Origin: Candidatus Krumholzibacteriota bacterium
Lineage (GTDB): Bacteria > Krumholzibacteriota > Krumholzibacteriia > LZORAL124-64-63
Assembly (NCBI GenBank): GCA_022711765.1
Contig: JAKLEB010000002.1
Location: 310,001 to 374,000, forward strand
DNA: 64,000 nucleotides
Reading direction: 5' to 3'
Shown piece by piece: positions 9,585-17,442 of the stretch; positions within the stretch are counted from its first letter, which is position 1, and each line of letters starts with the position of its first letter. The position numbers were made by a program, and so were the translations under genes. Under the pieces are notes generated by a model. It searched no databases. It was not told where the DNA came from and was given only the letters and a program-made list of their open reading frames with translations.

Positions 9585-12500
9585 ATGGCGCAGTTCTTCA
9601 TCCGGCGGCCCATCGTCGCCATCGTGATGTCCGTCTTGACGGTGCTCGGCGGCGTCGCGGTACTGCTCGGCCTGCCGATCGAGCAGTACCCGGCGCTCGC
9701 GCCCCCCACCGTGCGCGTCACGGCGAGCTATCCCGGCGCCTCCGCCGAGGTGGTCGAACAATCGGTCGCCACGCCGATCGAGCAGCAGATCAACGGCGTC
9801 GACAACCTGATCTACATGAAGTCGCTGAACACGAGCGACGGGCGCATGCTCGTGGACGTGACCTACCAGGTCGGCACCGATCTCGACACGGCGAACATGC
9901 TGACCCAGAACCGGGCCGCCCAGGCCAATGCCCGCCTGCCCCAGGAGGTGGTGGCGCAGGGCGTCACGGTCCAGAAGATGAACCCGAGCATCCTGCTCGT
10001 GGCGTCCCTCTACTCGCCCGGCGGCACCTACGACGCGCGGTTCCTCAACAACTACGCGATGATCAACGTGCGCGACGCACTCCTGCGGGTGCCGGGCATC
10101 TCCGACGTGCAGCTCTTCGGCGGCTCCGAGTACGGCATGCGGATCTGGCTGCAGCCGGACCGCCTCGCCAAGCTCGGTCTGACGCCGGCGGACGTCATCC
10201 AGGCCATCAAGGAGCAGAATCTCCAGGCGCCCGCCGGCCAGATCGGCGCCGCGCCGTCTCCGCCGGGACAGGAGTTCACGTATACGGTCCGCGCGCCGGG
10301 CAAGCTCACGCGGCCGGAGGAGTTCGGCGAGATCCTCGTGGTCGCCACGCCGGCCGGCGCCCAGGTGCGGATCAAGGACGTGGCCAGGGTGGAGCTGGGC
10401 AGCGAGAACTACAAGTCGGTCGGTCGCCTCGACGGCAAGCCGGCGGCGGTCCTGGCCGTCTACCTGCTGCCCGGCGCCAATCAGCTCGAAGCGGCCGCGG
10501 GGATCTACCGGACGCTCGACGACCTCAAGAGCGTCTTCCCGGCCGACGTCGACTACAAGATCTCCTACGACACGACACCGGCCGTCGAGGAGTCGATCCA
10601 CGAGATCGTCAAGACGCTTCAGGAAGCGATCGTGCTGGTCCTGCTGGTCGTCTTCATCTTCTTGCAGAACTGGCGGGCGACGCTGATCCCCCTCTTGACC
10701 GTGCCGGTGTCCCTGATCGGCACGTTCATCTTCTATCCGTTGCTCGGCTTCAGCGTGAACGTCCTGTCGATGTTCGGCCTGGTGCTCGCGATCGGCATCG
10801 TGGTGGACGACGCCATCGTCGTGGTCGAGGCGGTGATGCACAACATCGAGCGCGGACTCGCGCCGAAGGAAGCGACGCGGAAGGCGATGCAGGAGGTCTC
10901 GGGCGCCGTGATCGGCGTCGCGCTGGTGCTCTCCGCCGTGTTCATTCCCGTGGCGTTCATGCCCGGGCTGGTCGGCTCGATGTACAGGCAGTTCGCCCTC
11001 ACGATCGCGATCGCGGTCCTCATCTCCGCGTTCAACGCGTTGACCCTGAGTCCTGCGCTCGCCGCGCTCGTGCTCGAGCCGAAGCGACCGCACGCCGGCC
11101 GCAGCCTGCTCGCCCGGGGATTCGGCCTCTTCAATCGAGGTTTCGACCGGGTCACGGTCGGCTACACCCACTGGGCGCAGCTCCTGGCCCGGCGCGCCGC
11201 GCTGAGCCTCGTGATCATCGCGGGGGTCGGCCTCCTCGGCGGCACGATCGGTTCCAGATTGCGCCAGGGTTTCGTGCCGGAAGAGGACCAGGGCGTCTTC
11301 ATGATCAACGTGCAGCTGCCGAACGCCTCGTCCCTGCAGCGAACGGACGCGGTCATGCGCCAGATCGAGGAGATCCTCGCCCACACGGAGGGCGTCCAGG
11401 CGTACAACGCGATCATCGGACTGGGGATGCTGACGAACTCCTACAATTCCAACTACGGCTCGTTCTTCGTGCGCCTCGAACCGTGGGAGGAGCGCACCGC
11501 CGCCCGGCTCCGGCTCAAGGCGATCATGGCCACGGTCGGCGCGAAGCTGGCGCGGCTGCCGGACGCCATCGCCTTCCCCTTCGCGCCGCCGACGATCGCG
11601 GGCTTCGGCGCCGCCGGCGGCTTCAACGTCCTCCTCCAGGACCGCAGCGGTTCGCTGACGACCCTGGAGCTCGGACTGCAGACGCGGGACTTTCTCCTCG
11701 CGGCGCGGAAACGGCCGGAACTGGCCAACCTGTTCACGTCCTTCGATCCCAGCGTGCCGCAGCTCGCCCTCGTGCTGGACCGCGAGAAGGCGCGCAAGCT
11801 GGGCGTCCCGATCAACGACGTATTCGCGACCCTGCAGGCCATCCTCGGCGGCGCCTACGTGAACGATTTCAATCGGTTCGGGCGCCTGTACCGCGTGTTC
11901 GTGATGGCCGAGCCGGAGTACCGGCAGGAGCCCGAAGACATCGGGTCGTTCTACGTCCGCAGCCGGAGCACGGGCGACATGGTCCCGCTGGCGACGCTGG
12001 TGACCGTCTCGCCGACGTCGGGGACCGAGATCACCACACGGTTCAACCTCCTGCGCTCGGTGGAGATCTCGGGCGTGCCGGCGCCCGGCTATTCCTCGGG
12101 CGAGGCCATGGCGGCGCTCGAGGAGGTCGCGGCCTCGACGCTGGGCGGCGGGATGGACATCGCCTACTCGGGGATGTCGTACCAGGAGAAGCACGCGCCT
12201 TCCTCGACGCCGATCTTCGTGGTCGCGGTCCTCTGCGTGTTCCTGCTGCTGGCGGCGCTCTACGAGAGCTGGACGTTGCCGTTCGCGGTGCTGCTCGGCA
12301 CGCCGTCGGTCATCCTGGGCGCGCTGTTCGGCGTGTGGGCGCGCGGTTTCGACAACAACGTCTACGTCCAGATCGGCCTGATCACCCTCGTGGGCCTGGC
12401 CGCGAAGAACTCGATCCTCATCGTGGAGTTCGCGAAGCAGCGGCACGAGCAGGGCCGGCCGCTGCTGGACGCCGCGACCGAGGCGGCGCGGCTGCGCTTC

Positions 12501-12743
12501 CGGCCGATCCTGATGACGGCCTTCGCCTTCATCATGGGCGCCGTTCCGCTCATGCTCGCCTCGGGTTCCGGCGCGGCGTCGCGCCAGGTCATGGGGACGG
12601 CCGTGGTCGTCGGCATGTCGATCGCCACGTTCCTGGGCGTCTTCCTGACGCCCGCGTTCTTCAAGCTCATCGAAGGCCTTGCGAGCAAGCGGAAGCCCGC
12701 GGGCCCCGGCTCCGCCCCGGTGCCCGTCGAGGGAGGCCACTGA
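9585..12743 (+). CDS. RND multidrug efflux permease (HAE1 family, AcrB/MexB-like)
   Basis: 1052 residues, normal length for the HAE1 family. The N terminus MAQFFIRRPIVAIVMSVL matches the family start. Proton-relay residues are present: paired Asp in LAIGIVVDDAIVVVEAV (TM4) and Lys in GLAAKNSILIVEF (TM10). Two large periplasmic porter loops are present, with the FNRFGRLYRVFV stretch typical of the second. It exchanges protons for amphiphilic compounds and works as a trimer in the inner membrane with the adaptor (upstream, 3-nt gap) and the OprM-like channel (downstream, 1-nt gap). Confidence 0.96.
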   Translation: MAQFFIRRPIVAIVMSVLTVLGGVAVLLGLPIEQYPALAPPTVRVTASYPGASAEVVEQSVATPIEQQINGVDNLIYMKSLNTSDGRMLVDVTYQVGTDLDTANMLTQNRAAQANARLPQEVVAQGVTVQKMNPSILLVASLYSPGGTYDARFLNNYAMINVRDALLRVPGISDVQLFGGSEYGMRIWLQPDRLAKLGLTPADVIQAIKEQNLQAPAGQIGAAPSPPGQEFTYTVRAPGKLTRPEEFGEILVVATPAGAQVRIKDVARVELGSENYKSVGRLDGKPAAVLAVYLLPGANQLEAAAGIYRTLDDLKSVFPADVDYKISYDTTPAVEESIHEIVKTLQEAIVLVLLVVFIFLQNWRATLIPLLTVPVSLIGTFIFYPLLGFSVNVLSMFGLVLAIGIVVDDAIVVVEAVMHNIERGLAPKEATRKAMQEVSGAVIGVALVLSAVFIPVAFMPGLVGSMYRQFALTIAIAVLISAFNALTLSPALAALVLEPKRPHAGRSLLARGFGLFNRGFDRVTVGYTHWAQLLARRAALSLVIIAGVGLLGGTIGSRLRQGFVPEEDQGVFMINVQLPNASSLQRTDAVMRQIEEILAHTEGVQAYNAIIGLGMLTNSYNSNYGSFFVRLEPWEERTAARLRLKAIMATVGAKLARLPDAIAFPFAPPTIAGFGAAGGFNVLLQDRSGSLTTLELGLQTRDFLLAARKRPELANLFTSFDPSVPQLALVLDREKARKLGVPINDVFATLQAILGGAYVNDFNRFGRLYRVFVMAEPEYRQEPEDIGSFYVRSRSTGDMVPLATLVTVSPTSGTEITTRFNLLRSVEISGVPAPGYSSGEAMAALEEVAASTLGGGMDIAYSGMSYQEKHAPSSTPIFVVAVLCVFLLLAALYESWTLPFAVLLGTPSVILGALFGVWARGFDNNVYVQIGLITLVGLAAKNSILIVEFAKQRHEQGRPLLDAATEAARLRFRPILMTAFAFIMGAVPLMLASGSGAASRQVMGTAVVVGMSIATFLGVFLTPAFFKLIEGLASKRKPAGPGSAPVPVEGGH

Positions 12744-12744
12744 G

Positions 12745-14178
12745 ATGTCGACCCGACGCGCGATCCTGCCGGCGATCATCGGACTGCTGCTCGCGCTGCC
12801 GGCCTGCACGCCGGGCCCGGTCTATCGACGTCCCGAGATCGCGATGCCCGAGCAGTGGCGCGACGAGACGGCTCCCTCGGCCGAGACCCTGGCCAACCTC
12901 CCCTGGTGGGACCTCTTCGGCGACCCGGCGCTGCAGGATCTGATCCGGACCGCGCTGCGCGAGAATCCGGATCTCCAGATCGCGGCCGAACGCACCGTCG
13001 AGGCGGCGGCGCGCCTGGGCTTCGCCCGGGCCGACCTCTGGCCGCGCGTCGACCTCTCGGCGACCGCGGGCCGCAGCCAGCTGAGCCGCCGCGGCGCGAC
13101 GCCGATCCCCGACGCGCAGTCCAACCTCGTCACGCTCTACGACGTCTCGGTGCCCGTGACCTGGGAGATCGATCTCTTCGGGCGCATCCGCAGCGCCAGC
13201 GCGGCCGCGCGCGCCGAGTTCCTGGCGACCGAGGCGGGACGGCAGGCGGTCGCGATCTCGCTCGTGGCTCAGGTCGCGTCGGCGTACGCGTCGCTGCGCG
13301 CGGCGGATCTCCAGCTCGAGGTCGCCCGGCGGACCGTCGAATCGCGGCGGGAGTCGATCGAGCTCGCGCGGATGCGCTTCGAAGGCGGCGTCACCTCCGA
13401 GCGGGACTGGCGGCAGGCGGAAGCCGAGTTCTACCGCACGCTGGGCATCGTCCAGGACCTCGAGCGGCTCCAGCGCCAGCTCGAGAACGCGATCTCGGTC
13501 CTCGTCGGCCGCTTCCCCGGCGAGGTCCTCCGGGGGCGCCCCTTGCCCGATATTCCCGTCATCGCCCGGGTCCCGACGGGGCTGCCTTCCGACCTGCTGG
13601 ACCGCCGCCCGGACCTGCGCGCGGCGGAACAGACCCTCGTCGCGACCAACGCCAACATCGGCCAGGCCAAGGCGCTGCTCTTCCCGCGGATCGCGCTCAC
13701 GGGCGACATCGGCGAGCAGAGTACCGAGCTCGAGACGCTCTTCGAGGTGCCGTCGCGGACCTTCTCGCTCGCCGGCAACCTGTTGCAGCCGATCTTCAAT
13801 GCCGGCAAGAACCGCCGGCGCGTCGAGGTCAGCGAGTCCGTCATGCGCCAGTCCCTCTACGCGTACGAGAAGGCGGTCCTGCAGGCCTTCCGGGAGGTGG
13901 AGGACGCGCTGGTCGCCTTCGGCAAGCAGACCGAGCGGCGCGAATCGCAGCGGCTGCGCGTCGAATCCGTGCGGGAACTCCTGCGCCTGGCCGACCTGGC
14001 GTACAGCGGCGGGGTGATCAGCTACCTCGAGGTCCTCGACGCCCAGCGGTCGCTCTTCGGGGCCGAGCTCGACGAGATCCAGGCGATGGACGATCAGATC
14101 GCGAGCTTCGTCCAGCTCTACAAGGCGCTCGGCGGCGGCTGGCCCGTCGCTCCCGCCGGCGCGGCCGCCGACGAATGA
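12745..14178 (+). CDS. Outer membrane efflux lipoprotein (OprM/NodT type)
   Basis: 477 residues from ATG 12745, preceded by the strong site GAGGGAGG inside the permease 3' end; an upstream in-frame ATG at 12679 would overlap the permease and lacks a signal peptide. Signal peptide with lipobox LPAC, then PGPVYRRPEIAMPEQW and WWDLFGDPALQDLI as in NodT-family channels. Two repeated alpha-hairpin/beta-strand halves follow, including VTWEIDLFGRIRSASAAARA and LLQPIFNAGKNRRRVEV. It forms the trimeric exit duct for the pump encoded upstream. The gene ends 16 bases before a convergent channel gene. Confidence 0.95.
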   Translation: MSTRRAILPAIIGLLLALPACTPGPVYRRPEIAMPEQWRDETAPSAETLANLPWWDLFGDPALQDLIRTALRENPDLQIAAERTVEAAARLGFARADLWPRVDLSATAGRSQLSRRGATPIPDAQSNLVTLYDVSVPVTWEIDLFGRIRSASAAARAEFLATEAGRQAVAISLVAQVASAYASLRAADLQLEVARRTVESRRESIELARMRFEGGVTSERDWRQAEAEFYRTLGIVQDLERLQRQLENAISVLVGRFPGEVLRGRPLPDIPVIARVPTGLPSDLLDRRPDLRAAEQTLVATNANIGQAKALLFPRIALTGDIGEQSTELETLFEVPSRTFSLAGNLLQPIFNAGKNRRRVEVSESVMRQSLYAYEKAVLQAFREVEDALVAFGKQTERRESQRLRVESVRELLRLADLAYSGGVISYLEVLDAQRSLFGAELDEIQAMDDQIASFVQLYKALGGGWPVAPAGAAADE

Positions 14179-14194
14179 CCGTTCCGCCCGCGCG

Positions 14195-15781
14195 TCACCG
14201 GCCGAGGAAGCCCAGCAGCCGGCGCAGGATGCCCGCGTGCTCGCGGCGGCCAACGTCCGCGTCATGCTCGCTCGCCCGCAGCGCGTCGGCAGCCGCCCGG
14301 TTGGCCGCCGCCCGGGCGGCGGCGAGGTCCGCGAGACGGCCGGGGATCTCCTCGCGCATGCCGAGCAGGGTCACGAACGCCTTGCGGTCGAGCCGGAGCA
14401 ACTCGCAGCCGGTGTCCGTCTCGAGGGTGGCGGAGCGCGGTTCGCCGGTGAGCAGGCTCATCTCGCCGACGACCGACCCCGGGGCGACCGTGAACACGAC
14501 CGGCGACCGGCCGGCGCCGGCGTCGATCCGGCCGGCCAGCCTGCCGTCCACGAGCACGTAGAAGTCCTCGCCGTCGTCGCCCTGGCTCAGGAGCGTCTCG
14601 CCGTGGGTGTAGCGTTCGCGCCGCACGAGCGGGGCGAGGCGCTCGTAGTCGGCGCGCTCGAGCAGCGGGCGGCCCTGGGCGTCGGCGAACAGCTTCGTGT
14701 GCAGGTCGCTGGCGAGCAGGTCGTCCACGATCGCGGCCAGGTCCTCGGTCTCGGCGCCGAGCTTGCGCTGGTGATACACGACCTCCATGAAGTCGTTGAG
14801 CAGCTTGTCGCTCATCGGGAAGGGGATCTCGATGCCGCGGCGTTTGAACTTGTACCAGACGTGCCGGCCGACCTGCGCGTCGATCCACGCGCGCCGGTGG
14901 TACTGCCGGGTCCAGTAGCGGAGCTGGTAGTTGATGCCGAAATCCAGGTACGCGCTCAGGAGGGCTTCGGGCGCGGGCTCGTCCAGCACCTCGGCGACCT
15001 CGCGCGCGGCGGCCTCGAGCGCGGCGATCACGACGTCCGGCTCGTCGGCGTAGCTCGCGCCGACCTCGATGCTGTGCCGGCGCAGGGGCGTCGGTTGGTT
15101 CAGGATGTGCACCACCGCCTCGGCGACCTTGCTGTTGGGCACGACCATCTCGTAGCCGCCGACCGTGGTGAGCCTCGTCTCGCGCCAGTTGGTGCGCTGG
15201 ACCTGACCCTCGAGGCCGCCGATGTCGATCCAGTCGCCCGGCTTCACCGTGCGGGTCACGTGCAGCGACATGCCGGCGAGCAGGTTGCCGAGCACGCCCT
15301 GCAGGGCGAAACCGAGCACCGCCGTGATGAGGGCGGTGGAGGCGAGCAGAGGGCCGATGTCCCAGCCCAGCTCGACCTTCAACACGAGGAACGCCAGCAG
15401 CATCACCAGGACCGCTCGCAGGATGTTCTCGAGCAGGTCCGGCACCGGCCACGCCCGCCCGCGCAACGCGACGGCCTGGCGCACCACCGCCTCGATGAGC
15501 GCGAGCACGAGCACGCCCAGCCACAACGTCTCCCACCCCGACGCGTGCCGGGGATTCGCCGCGAGCCAGGCTGCTCCGGCCGGCCACCGCTGGACGAGCC
15601 AGACGACGGCGGGCGTCAGCAGCAGCACGAGACCTGGCCTGAGCAGGTGGCGGACCAGGCCCGCCAGGCCGGTGCGGTCAGGCGCGATCCGGCGCCGCAC
15701 CGGCGCCGAGAGCTCGGACGCCGCCGCGAAGATCAGGATCAGCACCAGGATCTCCGTGAGCAGGGGCAGGTAGGTGCTCAA
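14195..15781 (-). CDS. MscS-like mechanosensitive channel with C-terminal cyclic nucleotide-binding domain
   Basis: 528 residues from a TTG at 15781 that overlaps the upstream gene's stop (TTGA); no ATG/GTG lies earlier in the membrane region. About four hydrophobic segments come first, the last being the MscS pore helix (GFALQGVLGNLLAGMSLHV). The MscS beta domain follows (VKPGDWIDIGGLEGQV, VVPNSKVAEAVV). The C-terminal third (about residues 375-490) is a cyclic-nucleotide-binding domain with YTHGETLLSQGDDGEDFYVL and the phosphate cassette VVGEMSLLTGEPRSAT. Such fusions are proposed cyclic-nucleotide-gated or modulated channels. It is translationally coupled to a metallo-beta-lactamase-fold hydrolase and lies 1.7 kb from a complete adenylate cyclase gene on the same strand, suggesting cAMP control (inference). 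Confidence 0.92.
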   Translation of the reverse strand: MSTYLPLLTEILVLILIFAAASELSAPVRRRIAPDRTGLAGLVRHLLRPGLVLLLTPAVVWLVQRWPAGAAWLAANPRHASGWETLWLGVLVLALIEAVVRQAVALRGRAWPVPDLLENILRAVLVMLLAFLVLKVELGWDIGPLLASTALITAVLGFALQGVLGNLLAGMSLHVTRTVKPGDWIDIGGLEGQVQRTNWRETRLTTVGGYEMVVPNSKVAEAVVHILNQPTPLRRHSIEVGASYADEPDVVIAALEAAAREVAEVLDEPAPEALLSAYLDFGINYQLRYWTRQYHRRAWIDAQVGRHVWYKFKRRGIEIPFPMSDKLLNDFMEVVYHQRKLGAETEDLAAIVDDLLASDLHTKLFADAQGRPLLERADYERLAPLVRRERYTHGETLLSQGDDGEDFYVLVDGRLAGRIDAGAGRSPVVFTVAPGSVVGEMSLLTGEPRSATLETDTGCELLRLDRKAFVTLLGMREEIPGRLADLAAARAAANRAAADALRASEHDADVGRREHAGILRRLLGFLGR

Positions 15782-16632
15782 CGTGCGTCCTTTCGCGCGA
15801 GGTCGATCTCGTCGCCCTGGCGGGCGAAAGCGGCGCCGGACAGGACGGCCCGCAACGCGCGCTCGCGCGCGGCGAGCGTCGCGTCGACGGCCTCGGGATC
15901 GTGGTGGGTCAAGAGCAGCCGCCGGGCGCCGCTCTCGCGCGCGAGTTCCACGGCCTGGCTCTGGGAACTGTGGCCCCAGCCGTGTCGCGCGGCCGCGGTC
16001 GTGTCGTCGTACTGGCCGTCGCAGATCAGGAGGTCGCAGGGCGACGGCTCGCGGCAGAGCGTCAGGAAGCCGAGGCGGAGCTCCGCCGGCGCGTCGCGCC
16101 ACTCGGCGTCCGTCGCCAGGACCAGGCTCGTGCCGTCGGCCCGGTCGTCGAGCCGATACGCGGTGCAGCCGTCGGGGTGGGGCACCGGAGCCCACCGCAC
16201 CTCCAGGTCGCCGATTCGCAGGGGCTCGGCGCCCGAGCTGGGGGGCAGGTCGGCGAAGCTGAGCCTGGCCGGGACGCGGTCGAGCTCCACCGGCCAGTAC
16301 GGCGCGCGCAGGAGGCCCCGCAACGCGGCTTCCACCGTGGCTCCTCCCGCCCGCGGCGCGGCGAATCGCAACCGCGACCCCGACGCGTACAACGGCCCGA
16401 AGGTCGCGAGCCCGATCAGGTGGTCAACATGGAAGTGGGTCAGCAGGAGGACCAGCTCGGCGGCGGGAGCGAGACGAGGCGCGATGGCGGGCAGGCCGCT
16501 GCCGCAGTCCAGCACGACCTGCGCGCCGCGCAGGCCGGTGACGAGCAGGCAGGTCGTGTCGCCGCCGAAGACGGCCCGGTCGGGCTGGGTCGCGGGCGCC
16601 GAACCCCGCGTGCCGGCGAAATACACGCGCAT
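15778..16632 (-). CDS. Metallo-beta-lactamase-fold hydrolase (phosphodiesterase-like)
   Basis: 284 residues from ATG 16632 with GGAG seven bases upstream. Opens with MRVYFAGTRGSAPA and GGDTTCLLV...VVLDCGSGLPAI, as in the RNase Z/PhnP/cyclic-phosphodiesterase branch of the fold. The metal motif THFHVDHLIG (HxHxDH) is intact; later ligands are likely His in VPHPDG, Asp in LATDAEWRD and His in LLTHHDPE. No signal peptide, so cytoplasmic. Substrate is not shown by sequence; a cyclic nucleotide is an attractive guess because its stop is overlapped by the start of a cyclic-nucleotide-binding channel. A nuclease or other phosphoesterase role is possible. Confidence 0.88.
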   Translation of the reverse strand: MRVYFAGTRGSAPATQPDRAVFGGDTTCLLVTGLRGAQVVLDCGSGLPAIAPRLAPAAELVLLLTHFHVDHLIGLATFGPLYASGSRLRFAAPRAGGATVEAALRGLLRAPYWPVELDRVPARLSFADLPPSSGAEPLRIGDLEVRWAPVPHPDGCTAYRLDDRADGTSLVLATDAEWRDAPAELRLGFLTLCREPSPCDLLICDGQYDDTTAAARHGWGHSSQSQAVELARESGARRLLLTHHDPEAVDATLAARERALRAVLSGAAFARQGDEIDLARKDAR

Positions 16633-16722
16633 CGCCACTCCTCGTGAAGACCGGAGACCATTTTGCCCGTACGGTGTTAGACTGGCCACAGGAATTCGTA
16701 CCGCTCGTCGAGGAGAACCACC

Positions 16723-17442
16723 ATGTCGGAACTGGTCTTCATCCGCGCCTATCCCACCCGCTTCGCGGCCGAGCAGGCCGAGCAATACCTCGCGCAGCAG
16801 GGCGTCGCCGCGCTGGTGCAGGCCGACGACGCCGGCAACATGTTCGCCGGCATCAGCCTGGGCCGCAAAGGCGTGCGCCTGCTCGTCCGCGCCGAGGACG
16901 TCGAGGCCGCGCGCGAGGCGCTCGCGGCGTTCGAGGCGGTCGCGACCGGCGAGGCTGGAGCAGCGGGCGATGCCGACGACCTCGCTGGCGCCGTCGCCTT
17001 CGCCGAGCAGGCGATCGCGAATTTCGATGCCGGCGACAACTGCGCCGAGGCGGTTCTGCGCACGTTCGTCGCGGCGGTGGGCCTCGACGCCGGGGTCGTC
17101 CGGCTCGCGACCGGCTTCGGCGGCGGACTCGGACGACGTGGCGAGACGTGCGGCGCCCTGAGTGGCGCCGTCATGGCGTTGAACGGCCGGTTCGGCCGGC
17201 TCGACAGCGCCGACGACGCGGCGAAGGAGCGCTGTTACGAGGTCGTGCGCGCGCTGGTCGACCGGTTCCGCGAGGCGTGCGGGGCGGTGACGTGCCAGGA
17301 TCTCATCGGGCTGGACCTGACGACCGACGCGGGCCGGCAGCGGTACGAATCCGAGGAGATTCGCGCCACGGTCTGCCGCCGGTGCGTGGGCGCCGCGGCG
17401 AGCAGCGTGGCCGAGCTGCTGGCGCACGACGCCTACTTCTGA
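16723..17442 (+). CDS. DUF2007-like domain fused to C_GCAxxG_C_C redox-type domain
   Basis: 239 residues, start preceded by GAGGAG. Residues 1-70 (ELVFIRAYPTRFAAEQAEQY, then VRLLVRAEDVEAAREALAAF) look like the small ferredoxin-like DUF2007 domain. Residues ~90-239 fit the C_GCAxxG_C_C family: DNCAEAVLRTF, then GFGGGLGRRGETCGALSGAV, then CGAVTCQDLIG and TVCRRCVGAA. Conserved Cys residues suggest metal or redox cofactor binding. Usually these two modules are separate proteins; the fusion may let the N-terminal part recruit a partner. Transcribed away from the hydrolase gene; its 3' end overlaps the convergent cyclase gene by ten bases. Confidence 0.85.
   Translation: MSELVFIRAYPTRFAAEQAEQYLAQQGVAALVQADDAGNMFAGISLGRKGVRLLVRAEDVEAAREALAAFEAVATGEAGAAGDADDLAGAVAFAEQAIANFDAGDNCAEAVLRTFVAAVGLDAGVVRLATGFGGGLGRRGETCGALSGAVMALNGRFGRLDSADDAAKERCYEVVRALVDRFREACGAVTCQDLIGLDLTTDAGRQRYESEEIRATVCRRCVGAAASSVAELLAHDAYF

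Noticed and set aside
8400..12809. 1469-codon open frame on the minus strand
   Set aside because: Antisense to the complete RND adaptor and permease; low-complexity Arg/Asp/Glu/His-rich translation typical of a shadow frame in high-GC DNA.
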